Of a stretch of DNA of 64,000 nucleotides, positions 36,943-49,780 are shown piece after piece. The notes under the pieces are model-generated. The model was not told the DNA's origin and made no database searches. It saw only the letters and a program-made list of their open reading frames with translations. Position 1 is the stretch's first letter; each line of letters starts with the position of its first letter. The position numbers and the translations under genes are program-made. Source of the DNA: Sclerotinia nivalis (taxonomy: Eukaryota > Ascomycota > Leotiomycetes > Helotiales > Sclerotiniaceae); contig JAPEIS010000012.1 of NCBI GenBank assembly GCA_029531795.1, forward strand, positions 124,001-188,000, given 5' to 3'.

Positions 36943-39900
36943 TTAACTATTTTCTTTTAGTTCACTTTTTTCATCTTCGTCTTTTTATTTTATATTCTTT
37001 TGTATTCTAATTAAATACCATAATCTAGTAACTATTTTTGTTTCCTCGATAAATTCAAAGGTCTTAATGATTTCTGTTTTGATGTGAAGTAGGTATTTTA
37101 TAGTAAGTTGGAAGGTAAAATTGTTTTTCTTGAATATTCTTTTTGTTGATTTGTATAATAAACAATTGAATAGGAAATGATTAGGAGATTCTTTCTTTCT
37201 ATATTTACAATTATCATTTGCTGAGATTCCGAATCGTTATAGGTAAGATTTGAAATATCCATAACCGATTTTAAATTGAAACAAAGTACTAATAGAGCTT
37301 CTCTTGATATTTTCTGGAATTCCGATCTTTGAGTTAATCTTCCAAAGGTATATTTTCGAATAGGCCGAATTAGATGAATAGAGAAGAGTATTCCATTCTT
37401 CGGATTTCGTCCTTTTGATATTTATTTCTAAAAAGGCAAAACTGATTTCATTTGATGATGATTTTTGTTTTGTAGCTTCTTTTGCTAAAGTATCGATTAA
37501 TTCGTTTCTTTCAACAAAAGTATACCCTGGAATTCAATTAAGGGAGATTTCAGCTCCTTTTCTAAAGAGAGTTTCTATGACCTTGATTGCTTTAATTTGG
37601 TATATCTAACCAGGAGCATCAGAGGGTATTTTCAATCGGTATAATCCGGCTTGATTATCTGAATAGATTTTGAATTTCTTGTTTGGTTGAGCAATGGAGT
37701 TAACATATTCGATTACTCTAGTGACTCCAAAAAGTTCATTATTGTAGACAAGTTAATTCACTTCAATATTGATGGTTTCCTGATATGAAACCTGACCATT
37801 CGATAAAATAACTACAATCCCGATACCAATTCCGATTTTGTTCAAAATGGATAAAACATCAGTATATATTGTAATAGTATTTTTGCATCTATATTTGAAT
37901 ACAAGGTTATGGATAATTACAGCATCCTCTTTTGTTAGCTTACTGATATTGATTTTATATAGAATATTCCTTTTCCAAAAAAGGAAATGAAAGTAATCGA
38001 TCTTTTCTAGGATTAAAAGATCGAAATCTTTTTCGATTGAATTCATGATCTTTTCAAACTAAATAAGTTTCGATAGTTTCCTTTGAGGGGTTGCTATTGT
38101 ATTTAGAGCTTCCCTTTCGATAACTAACTTATCCATAATTGTATTGACAGAATAGGAAAACGAGATTTTCAACAATCTGAAAGCATATTGTCTGATTCCA
38201 ACGTTTAATCTGATCTCCGAAAGGCATAAAGCGGTTTCCACTTCCATTAGCTTTATTAATGAGATTTTGAAGACTTTTAGAATCTTATATAGAGCAAAAT
38301 TCTGAAATAATTGAAGAGTCTTTTTAAACGAAGCTTGATCTTTCCACCAAATGATTGATCCGTAATCAGCTATGCTAGTAACACATGCTATGTAGAACTG
38401 TCTTAATACTTTAGGGCTTAGCCCTTTCTCAGTATTAGCTAACCTAACCATTCGATAAAATGAAGCTTTAACTTGAGTTGCTCGAATAGCAACATACTAT
38501 TTGAAGTTGAAACCAGGATCAAACCATATTCCTAACCATCTGATCAATGATGAAAATTATACAATCTCAGAATTTGGGAACTTGATTGAAGCATCTTTAG
38601 CATATTTGGATATGGAGAAATACATTAATTCCGTCTTTGCTAAATCGAATTGGATAGCGTTTTTCTCATCGAGAGCATAAATTTGTTTGGCTGCTCTTTC
38701 GAAGGAAAGGATGTTCTTTTTCCAGCTTGAAAAATGAGTGATTATAACTATATCATCAATATACGAGAGATATTCAACCGAATTCGATTGAAAGAGATCT
38801 CGAATATAGATTAGGAAAAGGATTAATGAGATTGGACTTCCTTGAGGGATTCCGATATTGATTGGTTTAAAAGCTTCGGTCTGACCATCGAACGAAAGTT
38901 TGAGTAATCTTTCTTCCAAAAATGACGAGATCTATACAATAAGACTAATTGGAAGATTGAGGTTTTTACAGATATCTAAAAGTCGATTCTTGGATACATA
39001 ATCGAAGGCCCCTTTGACATCTAAGAAAAGAGCTGAGGTTTTCTTTTTGTTTCTTGAATTCCTTTCGATTTTGGTAGTAAGCAGGATTGCTGTATCGATG
39101 GCTGATTTCTTTTGTCTTCTATCCATTTGGGAATGATGAAGTAGTTTTGTTGTTTCAGCAAAATAGTTAAGCCTTTGAGCTAGTATCCTTTCATTTATCT
39201 TGTCTAAACAATTCAAAAGAACGATAACTCTATATACTTTTGGAATAGAATAATCTGATTTCGAAGGTTTTTTGAGTATAGCTCCAGTAGCTTGTTTCCA
39301 GCAAGAAGGATGATAACCGAGATTAATCAAATTGCTGAAAAAAGTAAAGAAAGCTTTTGGAATCGTTTTGTAAACTCGAATAATGATCTTCTAAGTAATT
39401 CCGTTTGGGCCAGGAATCTTTCCTTTGATTTTAGCCGAGTAGGTATTGAGAAGTTCATTTTCAATAAAATCAAACCATTCCCATTTTTTTGATTGTTTAT
39501 ACCCTTCCCATTCAGATACAATTGTATATAAAAGGAGAAGGAAAAGGGTAAATCTGAAAACCAAACATTTTCCTTCGAATAAGCTTTCAAGTTGAAAAGG
39601 GCTAAATTGAATATTCGGGATCCTTTCGATTCGAAGATCTTTTGTATATAACATTGCTTTGAAGATCGTTTGAATATCCTCTTTTTCAAGGAATTCATTC
39701 CAATGATTCTTTTTTGCTGTTTTAATAGCTTGAAAATAATGATTCCTTACTGATTAATAGATTTTCTTGAACATATCGTCTTCAGAGTATCATTTAGTAT
39801 TCTCATATACTGATGAGAGTTGTTTACGAAGGGCTTTCAATTCTGAAGACCACCAAGGCTTTGCTTTTTTAGTCGATTTGAATCTAAATATACTAGCGTT

Positions 39901-40854
39901 TGTTGAATTGATGATAATTCGAATGAATTCTATTACAGCTTTATCTAGTATTTGTATATACAGGTTTTTGTTAAAAAGAGAATCGAGAGAATCGAATTCT
40001 AGAATAAAAAGATTGAGATATTCGCTCGAGTTGAGGATTGTTGATATAGCTATCTCAATTTCGAGGGTTAATGCAAATTTGTTCCAATCCGCTAGTTTTG
40101 TATTGAACTTTGCTAATGGAGTAATATTCATAGTATAAAATGAAATACCTTTCACTTCAAATAGGATCCCTAAATGATCTGAACCAAGATCAAAAAGAAC
40201 TTGCCAATCAATAATATTGAAGGATATTGTTTCAGTAGCTAATATAAGATCTAAAACACTTGAATTTGTCATATTAATTCGATAGAAAGTACTAGTCTCT
40301 GATTCATTGAGAAAAATAAAATTTTGGTCTTCGAACCATTCAACTAATTGATCAGCATTCGAGCTTTTGTTTGAAAAAGGGTCCCACCAAGGATGATGAG
40401 AGTTGAAGTCCCCTGTAAGAATAATATAATGAGAAAGAGGAGTATTGAAAAGGCATCTTTCAATAGTATATCCTTTCTCTTTAGCTTGATCAACTTCATT
40501 GTATATATTGAATAATTGAATCGTATGATTTCCCTGAGTGATATCGATAATTTGAATATCTGTATCTTTGGGAGAGTTGGAAGCTAGGGCTACTAGCGGT
40601 TTGAATTCTTTCGAGATATAGGTCATTATACAGGGACGAAGATTCGAAGGATAATTTGGAAGGAGTTGGGAAAAGCTAGAATGAACAATCGATCTAATTG
40701 AAGAATAATCTTTCTCAGGGTTTGAAAGGATCCAAGGTTCTTGAATGATTATAAGATCGATATCGAATTCTAAAACAAATTGAAGAGCACTTTCGGTAGC
40801 TTGAGGGCTCTTGTTTAGATTGATTTGAAGAATACGAATATTGTTATATAATAT
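36943..40854 (-). pseudogene. LINE ORF2 (endonuclease-RT-RNase H), copy 1
   Basis: This has the same frame and length as copy 2 ORF2. Endonuclease (about 39790-40626 open), reverse transcriptase with the YIDD box, and RNase H remnants are all recognisable but separated by many stops. Its start codon is ATA where copy 2 has ATG, itself a G-to-A change. Substitutions relative to copy 2 (A to V, P to S, G to D, E to K, S to N, W to stop) are those expected from C-to-T or G-to-A. Confidence 0.85.
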
Positions 40855-42335
40855 TAATTGGATTTCCGAACAGTTGTTTGGTATATTTCGTATGCTTTAG
40901 AATTAGTTTTATGCTCTTTTTTGCAATTAATATATTTGATCACTAAATGCTGATAAGGTTTGTCTTTAGCTTGACAAATTAGACAAAAATGACCAGCTAT
41001 AGTATGATTATTGCTACAAAGTCTACAAGCTGGAGGTTTTTTGCAATATGATTCGTTATAACCGAATCCTTGATATTTATTGTATTAAGAGGAAAGAATA
41101 GAAAAATAGAATCTTTCAATTCTAATACTAATACCAACGATATATAGTCTTTTTCGAATAGCTAATTCTGCTTCCTTTTGTATAGCAAATGCAATCACAA
41201 TTGTTCCTTCTTGTTGAATAGCTCTTTTAGAAGCATTAATGAACCAATAAAGAATATCTATTATAATAAGCCCTGAATTGAAGATTTTAATTTCGTCTTT
41301 AATCAAATCCATTCCTTTTGGATCAGAGAATTCCTTGATTGGGATCTTGTGTATAATCACTTTGTATTATGATTTGTCGATTTGAAATCTTTCTGATTCG
41401 AGAATACAATTCCAGACTTCTTTTTTTTCTATAAGGAATTATACATTAAAGGGATTATTAATGATTAGAATGATATTGTTGCTTCTAATTGTAATAATAA
41501 CCGAAATAATTGGTCCATTGATACCAGTCTTTTTGAAAGCTTCATTGATCTTGTTTCTTGTATATAATAATATAAAGGAATTGGATTGATAAAAAAATAA
41601 ATTGATAAAGATTAATCGTTTGCTAGAAATATTATTCTTTTGCTTTACAGACTTTTGTTTTGTAGAATTCCCTTTGGAAACTATTTTTCATTCCCCTATT
41701 GATTTGGTAATAATAGTATAGCTTGCTTTGTTAATTGGTAAAGTGTTTGTTGAAGAAGTAATTGATTGATTAGGAAGATTGGAAAGATGATTAGCTTGAT
41801 TTTCAATCCTTTTGGTAACCTTTTTGAGATGGGAGATTTGTAATGTGATAATATTCGAAGCTCTTGTCAATTTTCCTTTTTCGAGGTATTCACGGAATAT
41901 TTCGATTAGATTTAGGATCTTCGATTGTTCTTCGGTTTTCTTTTCCAAAGAGGTAGCTAGAATAAAAAGATCTCTAGTTTTTTGGATAGCTTCTTTTGGT
42001 TTTGTAGAGTTAGATCCTGATTGATTAAATTGTCTGATTCCGGAGTTGATTGATTGTCGATGATGTTTGTTATTGATTTTAAAAGGAATCGATTTATCAA
42101 GGGATCGGAATGGATCATCTGAGTTGAGAATATCCAATTGGTTTTGCGAATTGAAAGATTGGGCTGGGGTAGGACTCAAGAAATTGAGTGATCTTTGTAT
42201 TGTGAAGGGGTTTTTGGATGGGGGGATTGGATTAATAATGAAGGGGCTGGATATTGGAGAGCTTAGCATTATTATTATTCGTGGGGGAGTAGGTTCAGGG
42301 GATGATCCAAGGGATCCTTCCATCGGAGAGTCCAT
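40854..42335 (-). pseudogene. LINE ORF1 (gag-like), copy 1
   Basis: Same length as copy 2 ORF1. Its first 215 codons from the ATG at 42335 are open, then stops interrupt. The first zinc-knuckle position has been damaged (ending CQ to YQ in the first knuckle region). Confidence 0.8.
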
Positions 42336-42595
42336 TATTGGATTTGATAAATCTATTAGAGTTTTATACGTTCAAATAAGAAGAAAAGTTGAGGGAAGTT
42401 GGAAAGAGTTTTTATGCGAATTTTCGTATAAGTTTTGTGTTTTGAGTGACAACGACAGTATCACAACAACTACTGAATTGATTCATTTGGGAACAATTGG
42501 AATGAATTTTGGGAGTATTTCTTTATTAAATAAAGGGAAGAACTGGTTGTATTTCGAAGAAATTTTGTTCTTCGAAATTTGTTGTGAGGCGAGTG

Positions 42596-42609
42596 TATGA
42601 AGCTAATTG
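42596..42609. repeat. Target-site duplication, right, LINE copy 1
   Basis: Exact copy of 36598-36611 at the 5' end of the element. Confidence 0.85.
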
Positions 42610-44263
42610 TATGCATCTAGCGTCGAGCAATGCGAATCAACTTATTCGAATTTACACCTTAACCTATCCAGATTTTCAGCAGATGCATACATCGGGACTA
42701 TATCTCAGTGAAGTAAAAGATTGTTTTTGGGAGCAAGAAATATTGACGGTGGAGGCAAGAATTTTAATACTGGTATAAGACCAAAGCTAATTCGACTTAC
42801 GTGCATAGTTTCCAGTAATGGAATTTGAGAAAATGCAAGATGAGCACATCCAGTTTAGGGTAATTTTAAGTAGGTGGTGAAAGATGTCATACGATAAGTG
42901 AGTAGGTGGTAATGGTTGAGGAATCTAGGACTAGAAATAAGCTTTAGCAACTCATACTTCTGCTTTGCATCGCACTATATACTACAGTCGCACGAAATAC
43001 TACTTGAAACAACAATTGATACATCTATATGTGGAAAGAATTTGCTAAATGCTAAGGCTTCAATACAGCTTTGCCCATCTTCATGAACAATACCTTGAAC
43101 TTCAGGCACAATATGAGAAAGGGTATTCATTGCATCCCTATACCCAGCACCGCTATCAGGCTTCATAACCTGCAATAAAGCTTTCTTTATGGCCTATATA
43201 AAGAAGAGAGCTTCAAGTGACTAAATGACTCTGTATCTGATTGATTGATTCGGTATAGTTGAGCCCTGAACGCCGAGTCTTTGAAACTCCAATTTCAGCT
43301 AGTGCAAATTAAGCGAGGTAGATATGACCAGTTCAGCACTAGCGTTTTTCTCCATGTAACCGGAATGTAGCACGCCGGAATGAGCCATTAATCAACAATA
43401 AGCTTTTCGTGCATACCTAATATTAGATGAGGCAGCTATTAATCATTCTTTTATCACAGTCATTACATTTATCTTTGACATACCCAGGCACAAAAACCCA
43501 TTATCAAAATTCAAGATGGTTTCTCCGCAAAACGACATCATTCCATGCATCAGCCAGAAAAATCGCGGGCCTAAAACCTTAAAGAAGATTCGCGGACGAA
43601 AGGATATTTCAGATGATCCGTTATCTAGAGGCATCAAAAAGGCGGCCGATAAACCTGGCCCTCGCGAAGCCGCTATGGAGAAGCATAGAATGAATCGAAT
43701 GGTGGCTAAACAGAGAAGGGAGGATGATGCCGCACGAAGACAGGCTCATGCTCACAGTCAGCTTTCTTGTCTATTATTCCTATATTTAGTCTCGGTTCCA
43801 TGTGGAATTAAATAGTTTACTGACACTGAAAAGTCTTAGCACAAAGTGTTTACAAGAAAAGAGGTTTGTCATAGTCCGTTTTTTTGAGGTTTATTCCGCG
43901 TATTCTCCATTTCGGAATTTCTGGCGTAAATGTATCTTGTATATAAAACGTTACCATTGCTACAAAACATCAACCAGATTCCATGTTTCTGGCCTACGAC
44001 GGCTACTTCTGCTGTAGATCATCAGAATTACTGTCAGATTTGTTACTTCAATAGCTATTTTCATTCCCTACAATTTCTTCTATTTGATTTCCTCTCATAT
44101 AAAACTTTTGTTTCTGGATTGAACTTTTCTGTTCTGTGCTCCAAGAAAATAGTCGACTCCACTATCCATTACTGAAGTTACTGTCACAACACCCTCTGAA
44201 TATCTCATCCATCTACTTTCAATGTTTAACTGCTCATCTATGATACTGAGATCATTCGGCTAA
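42610..44263. other. Spacer between LINE copy 1 and F-box-like member 3
   Basis: It holds one small ATG-started frame (43516-43815, listed separately). A protein-like stretch of about 70 codons sits on the minus strand at 42975-43190. It has no ATG and opens right after a possible TATATAG acceptor, so it may be a leftover exon of an unidentified gene. No repeat was recognised. Confidence 0.4.
43516..43815 (+). CDS. Small basic hypothetical protein, or first exon of F-box-like member 3
   Basis: This ATG-started frame of 99 codons is rich in K and R, with an AAMEKHRMNRMVAKQRREDD helix-like segment. I do not recognise it. A GTCAGC at 43757 could act as a donor in phase 1. That would match the phase of an acceptor at 44306 before the F-box of member 3, but the intron would be 550 bp, much longer than others here. 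Either a separate small gene or a 5' exon is possible. Confidence 0.3.
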   Translation: MVSPQNDIIPCISQKNRGPKTLKKIRGRKDISDDPLSRGIKKAADKPGPREAAMEKHRMNRMVAKQRREDDAARRQAHAHSQLSCLLFLYLVSVPCGIK

Positions 44264-45196
44264 CATGTTGTACGATTCATAGTCCCCCAGTTTTGTTTTC
44301 CGACAGAGCTCATCTGCAAAATTCTCAGATGCCTCCTCCCAGCTTCCAAGTTATTCCGCTCCGATTACTGCACTGCAGTCTGCTTTGCATTAACTTGTCG
44401 TTTACACTGGAAGATTTTCCGCCAAATCTATGCCGGCATAATCCGCTTGAGTACACTATCCGTTGGTTTCAAGGCTCGCAGCAAAGATGGTTGGTCTTCG
44501 TTGACACTCGGGAATCTCTTGAAAGACTGGATGTATCCCAAGTACCGGCCCATGTATTGCTATGTATCAACGAATGGTGTAATGAGATTTGATCCTGATC
44601 GAATCCTCTTATATATCAGTACAAAATCATATCCAAGCAAGGGGGGAGAGAAGGAACAAAAATTTGCGTCGAGAATTCGGGGATACCGAAGAAATTACTT
44701 CCTCGACCTTCAGAGAACTCAACCTTACCAGGATCATTACTTCTCGCACAAGCCGCTAGAGTTAGATTTGTTTGTTCCAAACCCATACAGAATGGGTGAT
44801 GAGTGGTATTTTACTACCCTGCGCATCTTAAAGCACACTATACTTTGCTGGCCATCTGACTGTGCAGATGATGGGGGAGAAGAGTGGCTCAATACCACCG
44901 AATATGCACGAAATTACGGGATGTGGCAAACCTATAAGAAATGGATGTGTTTGAGGGATTGGGTTGAGGAACAGCCGGCAGCTCTTGAATACAAGAAGCT
45001 GCATGTACTTTCTGAAGATAAAACAAAGACCAGCATGAGACACGCTTTTCAAATGTTGAGATTGGTTGATATGCGTAGTAATCAGCATAAGCACAAGGTT
45101 AAGATGGTCGTGGAGGCAATGTTGAAGCTGGTCGGTGGTCAAGCTGACGAGGTCGACGTTATAGTGGAATATATCCAGACGGATATTGAGGGCTAA
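44264..45196 (+). CDS. F-box-like family protein, member 3 (5' end unresolved)
   Basis: The frame opens after a stop at 44261 and runs to the TAA at 45194. It begins with an F-box-like block FPTELICKILRCLLP, then AVCFALTCRLHWKIFRQIY. The family core is present as KDWMYPKYRP, a YRRNYFLDL block and PNPYRMGDEWYFTTLRILKHTIL. A C-terminal extension of about 120 residues follows, including WQTYKKWMCLRDW. No ATG precedes the F-box, so an upstream exon is required. Acceptors are visible at 44290 (CCCCCAG) and 44306 (TTTTCCGACAG). The second gives the phase-1 join used by the other members. Core residues are intact and there is no internal stop, so the gene may be functional. Its role is unknown beyond a possible SCF link. 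Confidence 0.65.
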   Translation, partial: HVVRFIVPQFCFPTELICKILRCLLPASKLFRSDYCTAVCFALTCRLHWKIFRQIYAGIIRLSTLSVGFKARSKDGWSSLTLGNLLKDWMYPKYRPMYCYVSTNGVMRFDPDRILLYISTKSYPSKGGEKEQKFASRIRGYRRNYFLDLQRTQPYQDHYFSHKPLELDLFVPNPYRMGDEWYFTTLRILKHTILCWPSDCADDGGEEWLNTTEYARNYGMWQTYKKWMCLRDWVEEQPAALEYKKLHVLSEDKTKTSMRHAFQMLRLVDMRSNQHKHKVKMVVEAMLKLVGGQADEVDVIVEYIQTDIEG

Positions 45197-45541
45197 GGAG
45201 AAGTGTATGTTTTAGATCTTTCTCCAGTGGTGGTAACTCTGGCAGTACCACTTTTGCTTTAAAAGATTCTCTTTATTTTCTTAGAGGGGTCGCTATCGGA
45301 ATGACGGCTATGGTTCTATGGATGACTTGGCTCCGCTCAAATGCTTCCACTTTCATGCATAAATGAGAAAAGACTCGACATTGCCACTGGTGGATGGAAG
45401 AAAAAGACAAAATGGCATAGATATTCATGGGTTTAAAATAGCCAGCAAAAACCCTTTTGTATCAATTATTGTCTAGCAATGTATCAAGTTAATTTCATTT
45501 CTCGCTAAATAAATCTCACCCCAATAGTTCTCAGTGTGTGA
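45197..45541. other. 3' region of F-box-like member 3
   Basis: No gene is seen. It ends at the target-site duplication of LINE copy 2. Confidence 0.6.
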
Positions 45542-45555
45542 GCGTGCGTGTATAT
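45542..45555. repeat. Target-site duplication, left, LINE copy 2
   Basis: GCGTGCGTGTATAT is repeated exactly at 51517-51530. Confidence 0.9.
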
Positions 45556-45868
45556 TGATTGATTAAATTAACGTCTACACTGAGTCTAAGACTATCTAAG
45601 ACGGCTAGGAGCTTTATAGGCTTCTAACAAGTAACAAATGGAGAATTGCTGGCCATATTCGGCTGTAGCTAATACAATTTGGGAAGATTGAAGTGGCCTC
45701 AATCTACTAATTTTTGAATGGGGGAAGTGAAAACTAATCTTGGGGAACAAAGCCCACCTTACAAATACTCTCGTATATAATAAGGAAAATAACAAATGAA
45801 ATATGATATAATTCGAAATTGGAACGATTTACCCCACATAGAGGGGTAAATTGACCAAATTGACCCAA

Positions 45869-48800
45869 TTAACCATTTTCTCTCAGTTCACCCTCTTCAC
45901 CTTCGCCTTCTTGTTCTACATTCTCTTGCATCCTAGTTAGATGCCATGATCTGGTGGCTATTTTTGTTTCCTCGATAAATTCAAGGGTCTTAATGATTCC
46001 TGCTTTGGTGTGAAGTAGGTATTTCATAGTAAGTCGGGAGGTAGGGTTGTTTTTCTTGAATATTCTTCTTGTTGATTTGTATAACGGGCAACTGAGTAGG
46101 AGATGATTAGGAGATTCTCTCTTTCCACATCTACAATTATCATTTGCTGAGATTCCGAATCGTTGTAGGTAAGATTTGAAATATCCATGACCGATTTTAA
46201 GCTGAAACAAAGCACTAATAGAGCTTCTCTTGGTGTTTTCTGGAATTCCGATCTTTGAGCTAGTCTTCCAGGGGTATATTTTCGAATAGGCCGAATTAGA
46301 TGAATAGAGAAGAGTATTCCATTCTTCGGATTTCGTCCTTTTGATATCCATTCCTAAGGAGGCAAAGCTGGTTTCGTTTGATGATGATCTTTGTTTTGTA
46401 GCTTCTTTTGCCAAAGCATCGGCCAATTCGTTTCCTTCAACGGAGGTATGCCCTGGAACCCAATTAAGGGAGATTTCAGCTCCTTTTCTAAGGAGAGTTT
46501 CTGTGGCCTTGATTGCTCTAATTTGGCATATCTGGCCAGGAGCATCAGAGGGTATTTTCAATCGGTATAATCCGGCTTGATTATCTGAGTAGATTTTGAA
46601 TTTCTCGCCTGGTTGAGCAATGGAGCTAGCATATTCGATTGCTCTAGTGACTCCAAGAAGTTCACCATTGTAGACAAGCTGATTCACTCCAATATTGATG
46701 GTTTCCTGGTGTGAAACCTGACCATTCGATAGAATAACTGCAATCCCGATACCAATTCCGATTCCGTCCAAAGTGGATGAAGCATCAGTATATATTGTAA
46801 TAGTGTTTTTGCATCTGTATTTGAATGCAAGGTTATGGACAATTGCGGCATCCTCTTTTGCTAGCTTGCTGATATTGACTTTGTATGGAGTATTCCTTTT
46901 CCAAGGAGGGAAATGAAAGTGATCGATCTTTTCTAGGGTTAAAGGATCGAAATCTTCTTCGATTGAATTCATGATCTTTTCAAGCTGAGTAAGTTTCGAT
47001 AGTTTCCTTTGAGGGGTTGCTATTGTATTTAGAGCTTCCCTTTCGGTAGCTAGCTTATCCATAATTGTATTGACGGGATGGGAAGACGAGATTTTCAACA
47101 ATCTGAAAGCATATTGTCTGATTCCAGCGTTTAATCTGATCTCCGGAGGGCATAAAGCGGCTTCCACTTCCATTGGCTTTATTGGTGAGGTTTTGAAGAC
47201 TCCTAGAATCTTACGTAGAGCAAGATTCTGGAGTAATTGAAGAGTCTTTTTGAACGAGGCTTGATCTTTCCACCAGATGATTGATCCGTAATCAGCTATG
47301 CTAGTGACACATGCTATGTAGAGCTGTCTTAGTGCTTTAGGGCTTAGCCCTTTCTCAGTATTAGCTAACCTGGCCATTCGATAAAATGAAGCCTTAGCTT
47401 GAGTTGCTCGAATAGCAACATGCTGTTTGAAGTTGAGGCCGGGATCGAACCATATTCCTAACCATCTGACCAATGATGAAGGTTGTACAATCTCAGAATT
47501 TGGGAGCTTGATTGAAGCATCTTTAGCGTATTTGGATGTGGAGAAATGCATTAATTCCGTCTTTGCTAAATCGAATTGGATAGCGTTTTTCTCACCGAGA
47601 GCATAAATTTGTTTGGCTGCTCTTTCGAGGGAAAGGATGTTCTTTTTCCAGCTTGAAGAATGAGTGATTATAGCTATATCATCAATATACGAGAGATATT
47701 CAACCGAATTCGATTGAAAGAGATCTCGAATATAGATTAGGAAAAGGATTGGTGAGATTGGACTTCCTTGAGGGATTCCGGTGTTGATTGGTTTAAAAGC
47801 TTCGGTCTGACCATCGAACGAAAGTTTGAGTAATCTTTCTTCCAAAAATGACGAGATCCATACAATAAGACTAATTGGAAGATTGAGGTTCTTGCAGATA
47901 TCTAAGAGTCGATTCTTGGATACATAATCGAAGGCCCCTTTGACATCTAGGAAAAGAGCTGAGGTTTTCTTTTTGTTTCTTGAATTCCTTTCGATTTCGG
48001 TAGTAAGCAGGATTGCTGTATCGATGGCTGATTTCTTTTGTCTTCCACCCATTTGGGAATGATGAAGTAGTTTTGTTGTTTCAGCAAGGTAGCTAAGCCT
48101 TTGAGCTAGTATCCTTTCACTTATCTTGCCTAAACAATTCAAAAGAGCGATAACTCTATATGCTTTTGGAATAGAATAATCTGGTTTCGAAGGTTTTTTG
48201 AGTATAGCTCCAGTAGCTTGTTTCCAGCAAAAAGGATGATAACCGAGATTAATCAAATTGTTGAAAAGAGTAAAGAAAGCTTTTGGGATCGCTTTGTAAG
48301 CTCGAATAATGATCTCCTGAGTAATTCCGTCTGGGTTAGGGGTCTTTCCTTTGATTTTAGCCGAGCAGGTATTGAGAAGTTCATTTTCAGTAAGATCAAG
48401 CTATTCCCATTTTTTTGATTGTTTATACCCTTCCTATTCAGGTGCAGTTGTATATAGGGGGGGAAGGAAAAGGGTAGATCTGAAAGCCGAACATTTTCCT
48501 TCGAATGAGCTTTCAAGCTGAGAGGGGCTAGATTGAATATTCGGGATCCTTTCGGTTCGAAGATCTTTCGTATATGACATTGCTTTGAAGATCGTTTGAG
48601 TGTCCTCTTTTTCAAGGAATTCGTTCCAGTGATTCTTTTTTGCTGTTTTAATAGCTTGAAAGTAATGATTCCTTGCTGATTGGTAGATTTTCTTGAACAT
48701 ATCGTTTTCAGAGTATCGTTTAGTATTCTCATATGCTGATGAGAGCTGTTTACGAAGGGCTTTCAATTCTGGAGACCACCAAGGCTTTGCTTTTTTGGTC

Positions 48801-49780
48801 GATTTGGATCTAGGTATACTAGCGTTTGCTGAATTGGTGATAATTCGAGTGAATTCCATTGCGGCTTTATCTAGTATTTGTGTGTGCAGGTTTTTGTTAA
48901 AAAGAGAATCGAGAGAATCGGATTTTAAAGTGAGGAGATTGAGGTATTCGCTCGAGTTGAGGATTGTTGATGTAGCTATCTCAATTTCGAGGGTTAATGC
49001 AAATTTGTTTCAATCCGCTAGTTTTGTATTGAACTTTGTTAATGGAGCAATATTCGTAGTATAAGATGAAATACCTTTCACTTCAAACAGGATCCCTAAA
49101 TGATCTGAACCAAGATCAGGAAGAACTTGCTAATCAATAATATTGGAGGATATTGTTTCAATAGCTAATGTAAGATCTAAAACACTTGGATTTGTTATAT
49201 TAATTCGATAGAAAATACTAGTCCCTGGTTCATTGAGAAGGGTAAGATTTTGGTCTTCGAACCATTCGGCTAATTGATCAGCATTCGAGCTTTTGTTTGA
49301 AAAAGGGTCCCACCAAGGATGATGAGAGTTGAAGTCCCCTGTAAGAATAGTATGATGAAAGAGAGGAGTATTGAAAAAGCATCTTTCAATGATATACCCT
49401 TTCTCTTTAGCTTGATCAGCTTCATTGTATATATTGAATAATTGAATCGTATGATTTCCCTGAGTGATATCGATAATTTGAATATCTGTATCTTTGGAAG
49501 AGTTGGGGGCTAAGGCTACTAGCGGTTTGAATTCTTTCGAGATGTAGATCATTGTACAGAAACAAAGGTTCGAAGGATAATTTGGAAGGAGTTGGGAAAA
49601 GCTAGAATGAGCAATCGATCTAGTTGAAGAGTAATCTTTCTCAGGGTTTGAAAGAACCTAAGGTTCTTGAATGATTATAAAATCGATATCGAATTCTAAA
49701 ACAAATTGAAGAGCACTTTCGATAGCTTGAAAACTCTTGTTTAGGTTGATTTGAAGAATGCAAATATTGTTATATAACAT
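45869..49780 (-). pseudogene. LINE ORF2: endonuclease, reverse transcriptase, RNase H; five stops
   Basis: The frame has 1303 codons from the ATG at 49780 to the TAA at 45869, without frameshift. Domains in order are an AP-type endonuclease (GDFNSHHPWWDP; SDHLGI), a linker, and reverse transcriptase (IPKAYRVIALLNCLGK; GIPQGSPISPILFLIYI; YIDD catalytic box). RNase H follows, with catalytic residues in IYTDASS, NGELLGV and IYSDNQAG and the NWVPGHTSVEGNELADALAKE block. Last is a C-rich motif CRCGKRESPNHLLLSCPLY. Stops at 49658, 49130, 49010, 48434 and 48401 replace Trp codons that copy 1 still keeps. The C-terminal 795 codons, from RT to the end, are uninterrupted. Confidence 0.9.

Larger units (their letters stand above)
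36612..42595 (-). mobile_element. Full-length LINE (Tad1-like), copy 1, heavily transition-mutated
   Basis: The element lies on the minus strand, 5.98 kb, bounded by the 14-bp duplication. Its 3' end on the minus strand is an (AATC)n tail (about seven units, 36612-36637). It has the same two ORFs as copy 2, of exactly the same lengths (1482 and 3912 nt), so there is no net insertion or deletion. Compared with copy 2 it differs almost only by C-to-T and G-to-A changes on both strands, leaving dozens of stops. This is a RIP-like pattern, and the element is dead. Confidence 0.9.

Noticed and set aside
42067..42600. 177-codon + strand frame, and its counterpart at 50972-51592
   Set aside because: Both are antisense to the LINE ORF1 and its leader, and appear in both copies because the element does.
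44293..44592. 99-codon frame overlapping the start of F-box-like member 3
   Set aside because: The adjacent frame carries the F-box motif and continues into the conserved core, so this one is a shadow.
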